A stretch of DNA of 10,027 nt, from contig JAOZTQ010000019.1 of the NCBI GenBank assembly GCA_029939085.1, forward strand, positions 1-10,027. Direction: 5' to 3'. Below are positions 1-6,606 of the stretch, piece after piece. The translations under genes were made by a program, and so were the position numbers. The notes under the pieces are model-generated. The model saw only the letters and a program-made list of their open reading frames with translations, was not told the origin of the DNA and did no database searches. The DNA comes from Candidatus Nanopelagicales bacterium. GTDB lineage: Bacteria > Actinomycetota > Actinomycetes > S36-B12 > GCA-2699445. Within the stretch, counting starts at the first letter, position 1; every line of letters begins with the position of its first letter.

Positions 1-45
1 GTTGGTTCGGCCAATGAACCTGCGACGGAGCCAGTCGACGGATAG
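1..45 (+). CDS. Possible C-terminal end of an upstream gene (partial)
   Basis: Frame 1 is open from the first base and reads VGSANEPATEPVDG before a TAG at 43-45. The stop lies 10 bases before the likely rpe start, a spacing like the other junctions here. In many actinobacteria the gene before rpe is rsmB (16S rRNA m5C methyltransferase), so this could be its tail, but 14 residues carry no recognisable motif. The identification rests only on context; it could equally be non-coding sequence. Confidence 0.3.
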   Translation, partial: VGSANEPATEPVDG

Positions 46-55
46 CCTGCACAAC

Positions 56-724
56 GTGGGCGTGCAGATTTCTCCAAGTATCCTGTCCAGCGACTTCGCA
101 GTCCTGGCGGAAGAGTGTCAACGGGTTTCATCGGCCGATTGGCTCCATGTCGATGTGATGGACAACCACTTCGTGCCGAATCTCACTCTCGGTCTGCCTG
201 TGGTCGAGTCACTGTTACGGCATGTCCAGCAGCCGATCGATTGTCATCTCATGATCGAGGATCCGGATCGGTGGGCACCGGCGTACGCCGAGGCTGGAGC
301 GGGATCTGTCACCTTCCACGTTGAGGCTGCGCATGCACCGATTAGGTTGGCGCGAGAAATACGCCACCAAGATGCACGTGCCGGTATGGCGCTGAAGCCA
401 GCAACACCAGTAGAGCCCTATGCGGATCTACTAACCGAAATCGACATGCTGTTGGTTATGACCGTAGAACCCGGTTTTGGGGGACAAAAATTCCTCGATG
501 TTGTTGTACCGAAAATCCAGCGGGCCCGAGAGTTGATCCGGGGGCAGGACGTCGACGTGTGGCTGCAAGTTGATGGCGGTGTCTCCGAAGAGACGATAGA
601 AATCTGTGCAGATGCCGGCGCCGATGTCTTCGTGGCTGGATCTGCTGTGTTCAATGCAGATGACCCTAACGAGGCGATTGCGAAGCTGCGCGAGTTGGCT
701 TCCGCCGCCGAAATGGATAGTTAG
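56..724 (+). CDS. rpe: Ribulose-phosphate 3-epimerase
   Basis: Cytosolic (beta/alpha)8-barrel metalloenzyme interconverting D-ribulose-5-phosphate and D-xylulose-5-phosphate in the pentose phosphate pathway. Family motifs in order, numbered from the GTG at 56: PSILSSDF near the N-terminus; HVDVMDNHFVPN with the likely catalytic Asp33; HLMIEDPDRW; TVEPGFGGQKF (phosphate loop); VDGGV with the second catalytic Asp; AGSAVF near the end. The GTG at 56 gives 222 residues beginning VGVQISPSIL, matching where actinobacterial homologues begin. The frame is also open upstream (TTG at 2, ATG at 14), but that stretch does not look like family sequence. A weak GACGGA at 37-42 could serve as ribosome binding site. 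Its product is the substrate of the DHBP synthase half of RibBA three genes on, which fits the placement. Family identity is secure; the start is less so. Confidence 0.95.
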   Translation: MGVQISPSILSSDFAVLAEECQRVSSADWLHVDVMDNHFVPNLTLGLPVVESLLRHVQQPIDCHLMIEDPDRWAPAYAEAGAGSVTFHVEAAHAPIRLAREIRHQDARAGMALKPATPVEPYADLLTEIDMLLVMTVEPGFGGQKFLDVVVPKIQRARELIRGQDVDVWLQVDGGVSEETIEICADAGADVFVAGSAVFNADDPNEAIAKLRELASAAEMDS

Positions 725-753
725 GTAGTGGCCGGGATGGCCCCGAGGCTACC
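724..753 (+). terminator. Stem-loop after rpe, possible tail-less terminator
   Basis: Beginning at the last base of the rpe stop codon, GGTAG (724-728) can pair with CTACC (749-753), and inside it CGGG (733-736) with CCCG (742-745) around the loop ATGGC. No T-run follows. Actinobacteria are reported to use terminators without a U-tract, so this may separate rpe from the rib cluster. It could also be only a structured spacer. Inferred by eye, with no folding energy calculated. Confidence 0.3.
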
Positions 754-766
754 CTCAGAACCACAA

Positions 767-772
767 TAAATT
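767..772 (+). promoter_or_regulatory. Possible -10 element for the rib-his cluster
   Basis: TAAATT fits the actinobacterial TANNNT -10 pattern and lies in an AT-rich patch (762-774) that stands out from its surroundings. No convincing -35 is seen 16-19 bases upstream. A start site near 779 would leave a leader of roughly 25-50 bases before ribD, too short for an FMN riboswitch. Weak evidence, because TANNNT is common by chance. Confidence 0.25.
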
Positions 773-828
773 TGACCCGATCTGACTGAAATTGGTGTCT
801 CGGGGTGCTGGGACGCGACAATGACCGT

Positions 829-1845
829 GTGGAAATCACCGCTGCGATGCAGAGAGCCATTGAATTGGCTCAACAGTCCTCTGATCCGTCACCGAACCCG
901 CGGGTAGGTTGTGTTCTGCTCTCCCCAACTGGAGAGGTAGTCGGAGAGGGGTGGCATGAAGGCCCCGGTCAACCTCACGCTGAAGTTGTCGCACTCACCA
1001 ATGCAGGTCAACAGGCAGCGGGCGCGACTGCAGTCGTGACTTTGGAGCCGTGTAGTCATGTCGGTCGGACCGGCCCGTGTGCTCAGGCCTTGATTGACGC
1101 CAGTATTGCTCGAGTCATCTACGCTCAGACCGACCCAAATCCCGAAGCGGCTGACGGGGCGAGCAGATTGCGGGAAGCCGGTATCCAGGCTGAAGGCGGC
1201 ATTATGGCCGCGGAAGCACTCGAGTTAAATCGCGCCTGGTCTTTCGCGATGAAATTCGGCCGACCCTGGGTGCGTTGGAAAACAGCCGCGACTCTTGACG
1301 GTCGAGTGGCCGCTGTCGATGGCTCAAGTCAGTGGATCACGAGTGAGGACGCTCGCCAGGATGTACATCAGCTTCGTGCGGAAGCGGATGCCGTAATGGT
1401 GGGGACCGGAACACTTTTTTCTGATGATCCAGAACTCACATGTCGCTTACCCGAAGTCCAGCGTCAGCCCCTGCGAGTTGTGGTGGGGCAGCGTGCGGTT
1501 CCGGCGCAGGCGAGGGTCCGGTTAGCTGAACCAATGTCGGCTTTCGTACATGTTCCGAACCGCCAGCCCGAATACGCACTTGCGGATTTGCTGCGACGTG
1601 GGGTGCACAGCGTTTTGCTGGAAGGAGGGCCAACCTTGGCTCGAGCCTTTCTCAAAGCTGGTTTGGTGGACTGGATCACGTGGTACACCGCACCGCTCTT
1701 GCTCGGTGCTGGTCGTGAGGTAGTTCCCTCGCTCGGAATAGCGTCATTGAATTCGGCGTTACGCTTCAATGTTTCTCAAGTGCGTCAGGTGGGGGATGAT
1801 GTTCGTATCGATATGGAACCGGACAAGGATCCGGATGGGAGCTAG
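829..1845 (+). CDS. ribD: Bifunctional diaminohydroxyphosphoribosylaminopyrimidine deaminase / 5-amino-6-(5-phosphoribosylamino)uracil reductase
   Basis: Second and third steps of the pyrimidine branch of riboflavin synthesis: deamination, then NADPH-dependent reduction of the ribosyl side chain. The N-terminal deaminase has the zinc site HAE (within GQPHAEVV) and PCSHVGRTGPC, giving the His-Ala-Glu plus PCx8C pattern, and also SPNPRVGCV. The reductase domain begins near GRPWVRWKTAATLDGRVA and contains DAVMVGTGTLFSDDPELT and LLEGGPTLARAFL. Both catalytic halves look intact. The start is uncertain. GTG 805 gives 346 residues, GTG 829 gives 338 (beginning VEITAAMQRAIELA, closest to family N-termini) and ATG 847 gives 332; none has a clear Shine-Dalgarno. 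It ends 2 bases before ribE and is probably the first gene of the rib-his transcript. Confidence 0.93.
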   Translation: MEITAAMQRAIELAQQSSDPSPNPRVGCVLLSPTGEVVGEGWHEGPGQPHAEVVALTNAGQQAAGATAVVTLEPCSHVGRTGPCAQALIDASIARVIYAQTDPNPEAADGASRLREAGIQAEGGIMAAEALELNRAWSFAMKFGRPWVRWKTAATLDGRVAAVDGSSQWITSEDARQDVHQLRAEADAVMVGTGTLFSDDPELTCRLPEVQRQPLRVVVGQRAVPAQARVRLAEPMSAFVHVPNRQPEYALADLLRRGVHSVLLEGGPTLARAFLKAGLVDWITWYTAPLLLGAGREVVPSLGIASLNSALRFNVSQVRQVGDDVRIDMEPDKDPDGS

Positions 1846-1847
1846 TT

Positions 1848-2459
1848 ATGTTTACTGGCATCGTGCGGGAAATCGGACGAGTGTCACGATTACAGCCGTT
1901 GGACACCGGCGAAGTGAGGCTTACCGTTGCTGCCGATCAGGTTTTGCAGGGCGCGGGTCTGGGTGATTCGATCGCAGTAAACGGGGTATGCCTAACTGTG
2001 GCTGAGCAACAAGAGGCAGCTTTCACCGCAGACGTGATGGCTGAAACTCTGCGCCGGTCAACATTGGGATCTTTGATCGATGGCTCCCCTGTCAATCTGG
2101 AGCCCGCTGCGACACCCACTACCGCACTGGGTGGACATATCGTGCAAGGTCACGTTGACGGAACCGGAACGGTATTACGACGTGAGCCCAGTGGAGACTT
2201 CGACGAAATCACGATCGCTCTACCACCAGGTTTAGACCGTTACCTCGTCGAAAAAGGTTCCGTAGCGGTTGAGGGCGTCTCGCTTACTGTCGCGGCGGTT
2301 GGTCAGGAAGGCAATAACGATTGGTTTCGGGTGGCTCTGATCCCTTCGACTCTCCAGCACACCACACTGGGTCAGCTGCAGCCCGGGGATGCAGTAAATC
2401 TGGAAGTGGATGTACTTGCCAAGTATGTTGAACGGCTAATGCCAGGAGGCGCAGCGTGA
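1848..2459 (+). CDS. ribE: Riboflavin synthase, alpha chain
   Basis: Catalyses dismutation of two 6,7-dimethyl-8-ribityllumazine molecules into riboflavin and the pyrimidine intermediate, the last step of the pathway. At 203 residues it is a normal length. It shows the internal duplication of two lumazine-binding barrels: MFTGIV at 1 and HIVQGHVDGTG at 97; IAVNGVCLTV (42-51) and VAVEGVSLTV (139-148); VMAETLRRSTLG (63-74) and LIPSTLQHTTLG (164-175); PVNLEP (81-86) and AVNLEVDVLAKYVERL near the end. The ATG at 1848 follows the ribD stop by 2 bases, with GGATGGGA inside the ribD end as ribosome binding site. Its stop overlaps the ribBA start (GTGA at 2456-2459), implying translational coupling. 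In the second barrel IPST replaces the IPHT common in homologues, probably tolerated variation. Confidence 0.96.
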   Translation: MFTGIVREIGRVSRLQPLDTGEVRLTVAADQVLQGAGLGDSIAVNGVCLTVAEQQEAAFTADVMAETLRRSTLGSLIDGSPVNLEPAATPTTALGGHIVQGHVDGTGTVLRREPSGDFDEITIALPPGLDRYLVEKGSVAVEGVSLTVAAVGQEGNNDWFRVALIPSTLQHTTLGQLQPGDAVNLEVDVLAKYVERLMPGGAA

Positions 2460-3748
2460 TTCCGGCAGATCGATTGCTTGCGGAAGACGATGAAAATGAA
2501 CCGCAGGATCGGGCGGAGCCGAGCGTTGCTCCTGAAGAAGTTGAGTTGGATCCGGTTGCCGATGCCGTTGCAGCAATCAGAGACGGTCACGCGGTTGTGG
2601 TGGTCGACGATGCAGATCGAGAGAATGAAGGTGATCTGATCTTTGCAGCCAGTCGGGCCACACCCGAAATCGTTGGTTTCATGATTAGGCACACTTCTGG
2701 GGTTGTTTGTGTACCGATGGAGCCCGAACAGTTAGATCGTCTTGAACTACCCCCGATGACGGCTGTGAATCAAGACAGCAAGCAGACCGCCTACGCGGTT
2801 TCTGTTGACGCTCGAGACGGGATCAGCACCGGAATCTCTGCTGCTGATCGTGCTCACACCATTAAGGTGCTTGCTGACTCAGCAACCGAGTCATGGGAGT
2901 TGACGAGGCCGGGTCACATATTCCCGCTTCGTGCAGTGCCTGGTGGCGTCTTACGTCGTGCCGGCCATACCGAAGCCGCTGTAGATCTGGCGCGGCTCGC
3001 GAATCTGACACCTGCGGGAGCCATCGCCGAACTCGTTCATGAAGATGGCTCGATGATGCGGGCACCGCAATGTCGTGAGTTCGCAGACGAACACGGTTTA
3101 ACGATGATCTCGATCGCAGATCTGATCGCCTACGTACGTCGGACTGAGACTCAAGTTGAAAGAGTCGTCGAGACACAACTGCCAACTGAGTTCGGCGACT
3201 TTCGTGCGGTCGGCTATCGCTCCACCATTGATGGGCAGGACCATATTGCATTGGTGGCTGGCGACATCGGCGATGGCAAAGATCTACTAGTTCGAGTCCA
3301 CTCTGAATGTCTGACAGGTGACGCTCTCGGTTCGGTGCGCTGTGACTGTGGGCCACAACTTCACTCTGCGCTGCGCTCTGTGGCTGAAGAGGGTCGCGGG
3401 GTTGTTTTGTACTTGCGTGGTCATGAAGGTCGAGGAATAGGGCTTATGCAAAAACTGCACGCCTATCGACTGCAAGATTCAGGTCGAGACACCGTCGATG
3501 CAAATCTTGACCTGGGTCTTCCGGCTGATGCCCGAGAGTACGGAACAGGTGCTCAGATCTTGGCTGACCTTGGTGTCAAAACAGTGAGATTGCTGACCAA
3601 CAACCCTGCTAAACGAGCGGGTTTAGAGGGTTACGGCATCAGCATTGTCGATCGGATCCCCCTCGTAGTAGGGCAGACTGAACAAAACCAAGACTATCTG
3701 CGCACCAAACAGCTGCGGATGGGTCACGAGATAGCCCAGGAGTGGTGA
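2456..3748 (+). CDS. ribBA: Bifunctional 3,4-dihydroxy-2-butanone-4-phosphate synthase / GTP cyclohydrolase II
   Basis: Supplies both precursors of riboflavin: DHBP from ribulose-5-phosphate and the first pyrimidine intermediate from GTP. DHBP synthase domain at about 33-235: DDADRENEGDLI (51-62, acidic Mg loop), DGISTGISAADRA, RPGHIFPLRA, GGVLRRAGHTEAAVDLARL (His171), and AELVHEDGSMMR with the expected Glu192. GTP cyclohydrolase II domain at about 245-425: RVHSECLTGDALGSVRCDCG with zinc ligands Cys285, Cys296 and Cys298; YLRGHEGRGIGL; DAREYGTGAQIL; LLTNNPAKRAGLEGYG. Both active sites look complete, and 430 residues is near the family norm. The GTG start has an excellent AGGAGG (2444-2449) 6 bases upstream and overlaps the ribE stop by 4 bases. 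The first 32 residues are unusually acidic (12 Asp/Glu) and match neither domain. Confidence 0.96.
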   Translation: MIPADRLLAEDDENEPQDRAEPSVAPEEVELDPVADAVAAIRDGHAVVVVDDADRENEGDLIFAASRATPEIVGFMIRHTSGVVCVPMEPEQLDRLELPPMTAVNQDSKQTAYAVSVDARDGISTGISAADRAHTIKVLADSATESWELTRPGHIFPLRAVPGGVLRRAGHTEAAVDLARLANLTPAGAIAELVHEDGSMMRAPQCREFADEHGLTMISIADLIAYVRRTETQVERVVETQLPTEFGDFRAVGYRSTIDGQDHIALVAGDIGDGKDLLVRVHSECLTGDALGSVRCDCGPQLHSALRSVAEEGRGVVLYLRGHEGRGIGLMQKLHAYRLQDSGRDTVDANLDLGLPADAREYGTGAQILADLGVKTVRLLTNNPAKRAGLEGYGISIVDRIPLVVGQTEQNQDYLRTKQLRMGHEIAQEW

Positions 3749-4251
3749 TGAGTGGAAGCGGAGCTCCGGCTCGAACATCGGAACTCTCTGGAATTCGCAT
3801 TGCGGTAGTCGCAGCCTCATGGCACGAAGACGTCATGACCGGCCTCATTGCGGGGGCGGAAAACCAGGCCGAGAAACAGAATGTCTTAACGCAATTATTT
3901 AGAGTGCCGGGGTCATTTGAATTGCCGATTGTCGCGATGCGCGCAGCTACATCAGACTTCGACGCGGTGGTTGCATTAGGAGTGATCGTGCGGGGCGGCA
4001 CACCGCATTTCGACTATGTGTGCCAGGCGGCAACCGATGGTCTTTCCCAGGTTGCGCTCACAACAGGTGTTCCAGTTGGATTCGGTGTTCTTACCTGTGA
4101 TGACCTCGACCAGGCGCTAGACCGTGCTGGGCTACCGGGTAGCAGTGAAGACAAAGGCGGTGAGGCGCTGGCCTCTGTCGTGAGTACGCTGGCGACCCTT
4201 CGAGATATTGGTGCTGGCCGGCGGCCCTATGCTGGATTCACACCATCTTAG
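3748..4251 (+). CDS. ribH: 6,7-dimethyl-8-ribityllumazine synthase
   Basis: Condenses DHBP with 5-amino-6-ribitylaminouracil to form lumazine; family members assemble into pentamers or 60-mer capsids. Motifs from the ATG at 3748 (167 residues): IRIAVVAASWHEDVM, with Trp25 at the aromatic position that stacks on the substrate; VPGSFELP (53-60); VVALGVIVRGGTPHFDYVC, with the probable catalytic His87; VPVGFGVLTCDDLDQALDRAG. I chose ATG 3748 because AGGAG (3738-3742) sits 5 bases upstream and the start shares one base with the ribBA stop (TGATG). GTG 3742 or 3745 would add two or one residues and sit too close to the Shine-Dalgarno. hisE follows after 9 bases. Confidence 0.95.
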   Translation: MSGSGAPARTSELSGIRIAVVAASWHEDVMTGLIAGAENQAEKQNVLTQLFRVPGSFELPIVAMRAATSDFDAVVALGVIVRGGTPHFDYVCQAATDGLSQVALTTGVPVGFGVLTCDDLDQALDRAGLPGSSEDKGGEALASVVSTLATLRDIGAGRRPYAGFTPS

Positions 4252-4260
4252 GGAGCAGCA

Positions 4261-4524
4261 GTGAAAACCGTTGAGGCGCTATTTGCTGAGATCCAACAGC
4301 GAGCTGAGGACCGACCCGCAAACTCGGGCACCGTGAAACTTCTCGATGGTGGCGCACATGCCATCGGCAAAAAGATCGTGGAAGAAGCGGCTGAAGTGTG
4401 GATGGCTGCGGAACATGAGGATCCACAACGTACTGCAGAGGAAATCTCGCAGTTGATTTATCACCTAGAGGTTCTGATGGTTTCTCAAGGAATTACTCTG
4501 TCCGACGTCTACGAATATCTGTGA
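4261..4524 (+). CDS. hisE: Phosphoribosyl-ATP pyrophosphatase
   Basis: Hydrolyses phosphoribosyl-ATP to phosphoribosyl-AMP and pyrophosphate, the second step of histidine synthesis. At 87 residues it is the usual size of stand-alone actinobacterial HisE (not fused to HisI). It has the all-alpha MazG-like fold signature: SGTVKLLDGGAHAIGKKI leading into IVEEAAEVWMAA with metal-binding glutamates at 41, 42 and 45, then RTAEEISQLIYHLEVLM with Glu60 and Glu61. The start is GTG, with AGGGAG (4250-4255, overlapping the ribH stop) 5 bases upstream. It sits between ribH and hisG, an order also known in Streptomyces. Confidence 0.95.
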   Translation: MKTVEALFAEIQQRAEDRPANSGTVKLLDGGAHAIGKKIVEEAAEVWMAAEHEDPQRTAEEISQLIYHLEVLMVSQGITLSDVYEYL

Positions 4525-4530
4525 GGCGGC

Positions 4531-5376
4531 ATGCTGCGAATCGCTTTACCTAATAAAGGCCAACTATCTGATCCGGCCAAGGCAATGTTGCGGGAAGCCG
4601 GCTACCGCGGCGCACGTAATCCACGCGATCTGGTGATAACCGATCACGATAACGATGTTGAGTTTTTCCTACTTCGGCCCAGAGACATTGCAACCTATGT
4701 CGGTGCCGGGACACTTGATCTTGGAATCACCGGTAGAGATATGTTGGCCGATTCGGGTTCTGATGCACAGGAAGTTCTGCAGCTTGGTTTCGCTCCATCA
4801 GCTTTTCGTCTGGCGGCACCGAGCGGCACCGTGACAGATCTAGCCGAAATTGGTGGTCTGCGGATCGCAACCTCCTATGCGACATTGCTGGGTGCCTATT
4901 TAACTGCGGTCGGCGTCCAGGCCGAAGTTGTTGCTCTTGATGGCGCTGTAGAGAATGCAGTCCGGTTGGGTGTGGCAGATGCGGTTGCAGACGTCGTCGA
5001 TACCGGAACAACATTGCGCCAGGCGGGATTGGATTTGGTCGGTGAACCGATCATGTTGAGCGAGGCGGTCCTGATTAGGCGCAATGAGGCACCCCATTCG
5101 TCGGCGGTAGACCGATTTGTGAAACGGCTACAAGGTGTCTTGACTGCCAGGACCTACGTCCTGGTTGACTATGACATTCCCCTGGATCGGGTAAAGGAAG
5201 CCTGTGAGTTGACCCCGGGACTGGAATCGCCCACGGTTTCACCGTTGCACGATGAAGGGTGGGCGGCCGTGAGAGCGGTCGTACCCAAGGTAGAAGTTCA
5301 TCGAATTATGGACAAACTCGCCGACATGGGTGGCCGTGGCATTCTTGTGACTGCGATCTCTGCTTGTAGGTTGTAG
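4531..5376 (+). CDS. hisG: ATP phosphoribosyltransferase (long form)
   Basis: First committed step of histidine synthesis: ATP plus PRPP gives phosphoribosyl-ATP. N-terminal catalytic part: LRIALPNKGQL at 2-12, FLLRPRDIATYVGAGTLDLG at 46-65 continuing into ITGRDML, and the PRPP-binding signature at about 141-162 (Glu141 leading to ADAVADVVDTGTTL). The C-terminus, about 205-281 (from YVLVDYDIPLDRVKEAC to GGRGILVTAISACRL), is the HisG_C regulatory domain that binds histidine. This is therefore the long, self-sufficient hexameric type that needs no HisZ partner, and feedback inhibition is expected. Length 281 residues is typical. It starts 6 bases after hisE, with GAGGCGG at 4523-4529 as a close ribosome binding site. 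Confidence 0.96.
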   Translation: MLRIALPNKGQLSDPAKAMLREAGYRGARNPRDLVITDHDNDVEFFLLRPRDIATYVGAGTLDLGITGRDMLADSGSDAQEVLQLGFAPSAFRLAAPSGTVTDLAEIGGLRIATSYATLLGAYLTAVGVQAEVVALDGAVENAVRLGVADAVADVVDTGTTLRQAGLDLVGEPIMLSEAVLIRRNEAPHSSAVDRFVKRLQGVLTARTYVLVDYDIPLDRVKEACELTPGLESPTVSPLHDEGWAAVRAVVPKVEVHRIMDKLADMGGRGILVTAISACRL

Positions 5377-5392
5377 GAAGCAGGAGGCGGAT

Positions 5393-6475
5393 ATGGCGCG
5401 AGCAAGTGCAGCGAAAACGTCTAGTTCTGGCAAAAAAAAGTCGTCGACAACCAAAGCGACTTCCGCAAAGCGGGCTGCCAAAGCAAAGGCAGGTGCCAAA
5501 AAGAAGTCGGCGACAAAGTCTCCAAGGAAGTCTTCGACTAGAAGCAAAACGAGTACCAAGAAGGCCAGCCCGAAGCGGTCGTCTGCAAAATCGTCCTCAA
5601 CCAAAGAGTCGACGCAATCAAAGGTGGCGGAAGCCGAAGTTTCGGTTAGTTCGTCAGAGTCCGCGGCATTGCAGTCGGATTGGGAGTGGCCGGGTTCGCA
5701 GGTTCGCCGCAGTCTTGGGGCCGCATTGTTGGGCTTGGCAGGCGCGGGCAAGTTCGCGTCTGGCGACAGTCAGGTTATGCCCGGGCCAGGTGGCGAGTTA
5801 CCGGGTGAACCGGTTGTAGATGTGGCCCTGGGTGCCTTGGACATCTTCTTGGCTGCAGGTGAACGTATGACTGATGTGGTGCGAGATCGTCTGAATCCTG
5901 CTGTCGCCGATGCGCTAGGTCCTGCATCGGATTCAGTGAGCGGTGTGTCGGGAACTGGGCTGGATTTTCTCGGATCTGTTACCGGTCCACTAGCGGAACG
6001 TGGTCGACGGCTACGAGCCGATTCAGAACATGAGGCTGCTGCAGCTGTAGCCGCTGTACTGCCGGAAACCATCGAGTTAGCAATGACTCAAATCGACCTG
6101 ACTGAGCTTGCCATAAATCATATGGATCTTGAGCGACTACTTGAGGCGGCAGTTGAACAAGTAGATATGACCCAGTTCGCTATCGATCATATGGACTTGC
6201 CCCGCCTTGTGGCAGCGAGTCTCGAACAGGTTGATTTGACTGAGATTGCCATGGACAAAGTTGATTTCGCGAAAACTTTGCCAATGGTCATGGATCAAGT
6301 CGACGTGATTGCATTGGTGAGGGAACAGATTGATCCGGCAAAATTGGCTGCCTTTATTCGGGACAATGTGGATCTGAGTGAGGCAATCCGGACCACACCG
6401 CAGGCGGTCGCTGGTGAAGCGGTCCGCGGTGTCACCAAGCGCGCACGACGCATTGTCGGCGGGACCGACGACTAA
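5393..6475 (+). CDS. Unrecognised protein: H1-like basic tail plus 23-residue aspartate repeats
   Basis: Function unknown. The ATG is 5 bases after a perfect AGGAGG (5382-5387) and 16 bases after hisG, so it is probably co-transcribed with the rib-his genes. Residues 1-77 form a disordered Lys/Ala/Ser/Thr tail with 20 Lys and 5 Arg but one acidic residue. It includes SPRK (43-46) and SPKR (59-62), like the DNA-binding SPKK motifs of histone H1. Residues about 78-220 are Ala/Gly-rich with moderately hydrophobic stretches but no clear membrane helix or signal peptide. Residues about 222-332 are a repeat in which a hydrophobic-Asp pair recurs with Asp at 235, 245, 258, 268, 281, 291, 304, 314 and 327: spacings alternate 10 and 13, a 23-residue unit in four copies. 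The end is basic (KRARR, 349-353). Similar Val-Asp-Leu repeats occur beside RDD domains in actinobacteria, but no RDD domain is present here. A DNA-binding or phasin-like scaffold role is speculation. Confidence 0.88.
   Translation: MARASAAKTSSSGKKKSSTTKATSAKRAAKAKAGAKKKSATKSPRKSSTRSKTSTKKASPKRSSAKSSSTKESTQSKVAEAEVSVSSSESAALQSDWEWPGSQVRRSLGAALLGLAGAGKFASGDSQVMPGPGGELPGEPVVDVALGALDIFLAAGERMTDVVRDRLNPAVADALGPASDSVSGVSGTGLDFLGSVTGPLAERGRRLRADSEHEAAAAVAAVLPETIELAMTQIDLTELAINHMDLERLLEAAVEQVDMTQFAIDHMDLPRLVAASLEQVDLTEIAMDKVDFAKTLPMVMDQVDVIALVREQIDPAKLAAFIRDNVDLSEAIRTTPQAVAGEAVRGVTKRARRIVGGTDD
6059..6388 (+). repeat. Four-copy 23-residue (69-bp) protein repeat
   Basis: Within the unrecognised gene, residues 223-332 repeat with a 23-residue period. 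Each unit is a 10-residue step (for example DLTELAINHM) followed by a 13-residue step (for example DLERLLEAAVEQV). Asp at the start of each step is invariant from residue 235 to 327, preceded by Ile, Val or Met. A degenerate half-unit lacking the Asp precedes it at 222-234. The copies differ considerably at the DNA level, so the repeat is old and kept by protein-level selection rather than being a recent tandem duplication. The pattern suggests short amphipathic helices stacked as a solenoid. Confidence 0.85.
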
Positions 6476-6594
6476 CCATTGGCGCGGTCAAACTTGGCTT
6501 TTCCAGTGTGGCTTCGGCTGAAGATCACGGCTCAATCCCGCAACCGACCCAATCAGTTAATGATGAGTGCAGGTGTAACGGCATGGGATCTGCA

Positions 6595-6600
6595 TAGAGT
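6595..6600 (+). promoter_or_regulatory. Possible -10 of a leaderless promoter
   Basis: TAGAGT matches TANNNT and ends 6 bases before the ATG at 6607, so transcription would be expected to start at or very near the ATG. That geometry is typical of leaderless genes in actinobacteria. No good -35 is visible and only a weak GTGGGG precedes the ATG, so translation without a Shine-Dalgarno is plausible. The rest of the 131-base gap (6476-6606) shows no convincing terminator or other element. Confidence 0.3.
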
Positions 6601-6606
6601 GGGGCG

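Noticed and set aside
2..55. Longer rpe starting at TTG 2 or ATG 14
   Set aside because: The added residues are unlike Rpe N-termini, and a GTG at 56 places the start where homologues begin; the longer frame probably overlaps the tail of the upstream gene.
3639..4001. 120-codon minus-strand open frame opposite ribH
   Set aside because: It lies entirely over ribBA and ribH, which are well supported, and has no recognisable motif.
5239..5751. 170-codon open frame on the minus strand opposite the lysine-rich tail
   Set aside because: Its composition (long Phe/Leu/Val/Asp runs) is what the complement of AAG/GCx-rich codons produces. It overlaps hisG and the unrecognised gene on the other strand and matches no family.
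5406..5819. 137-codon basic open frame in the +1 frame of the unrecognised gene
   Set aside because: It has no Shine-Dalgarno, the main frame has a perfect one, and its basic character follows from the codon composition of the host gene.
6507..6521. Possible UUCG-loop hairpin after the unrecognised gene
   Set aside because: Only two strong pairs plus two G-T wobbles close the TTCG loop, and no T-run follows; too weak to call a terminator.
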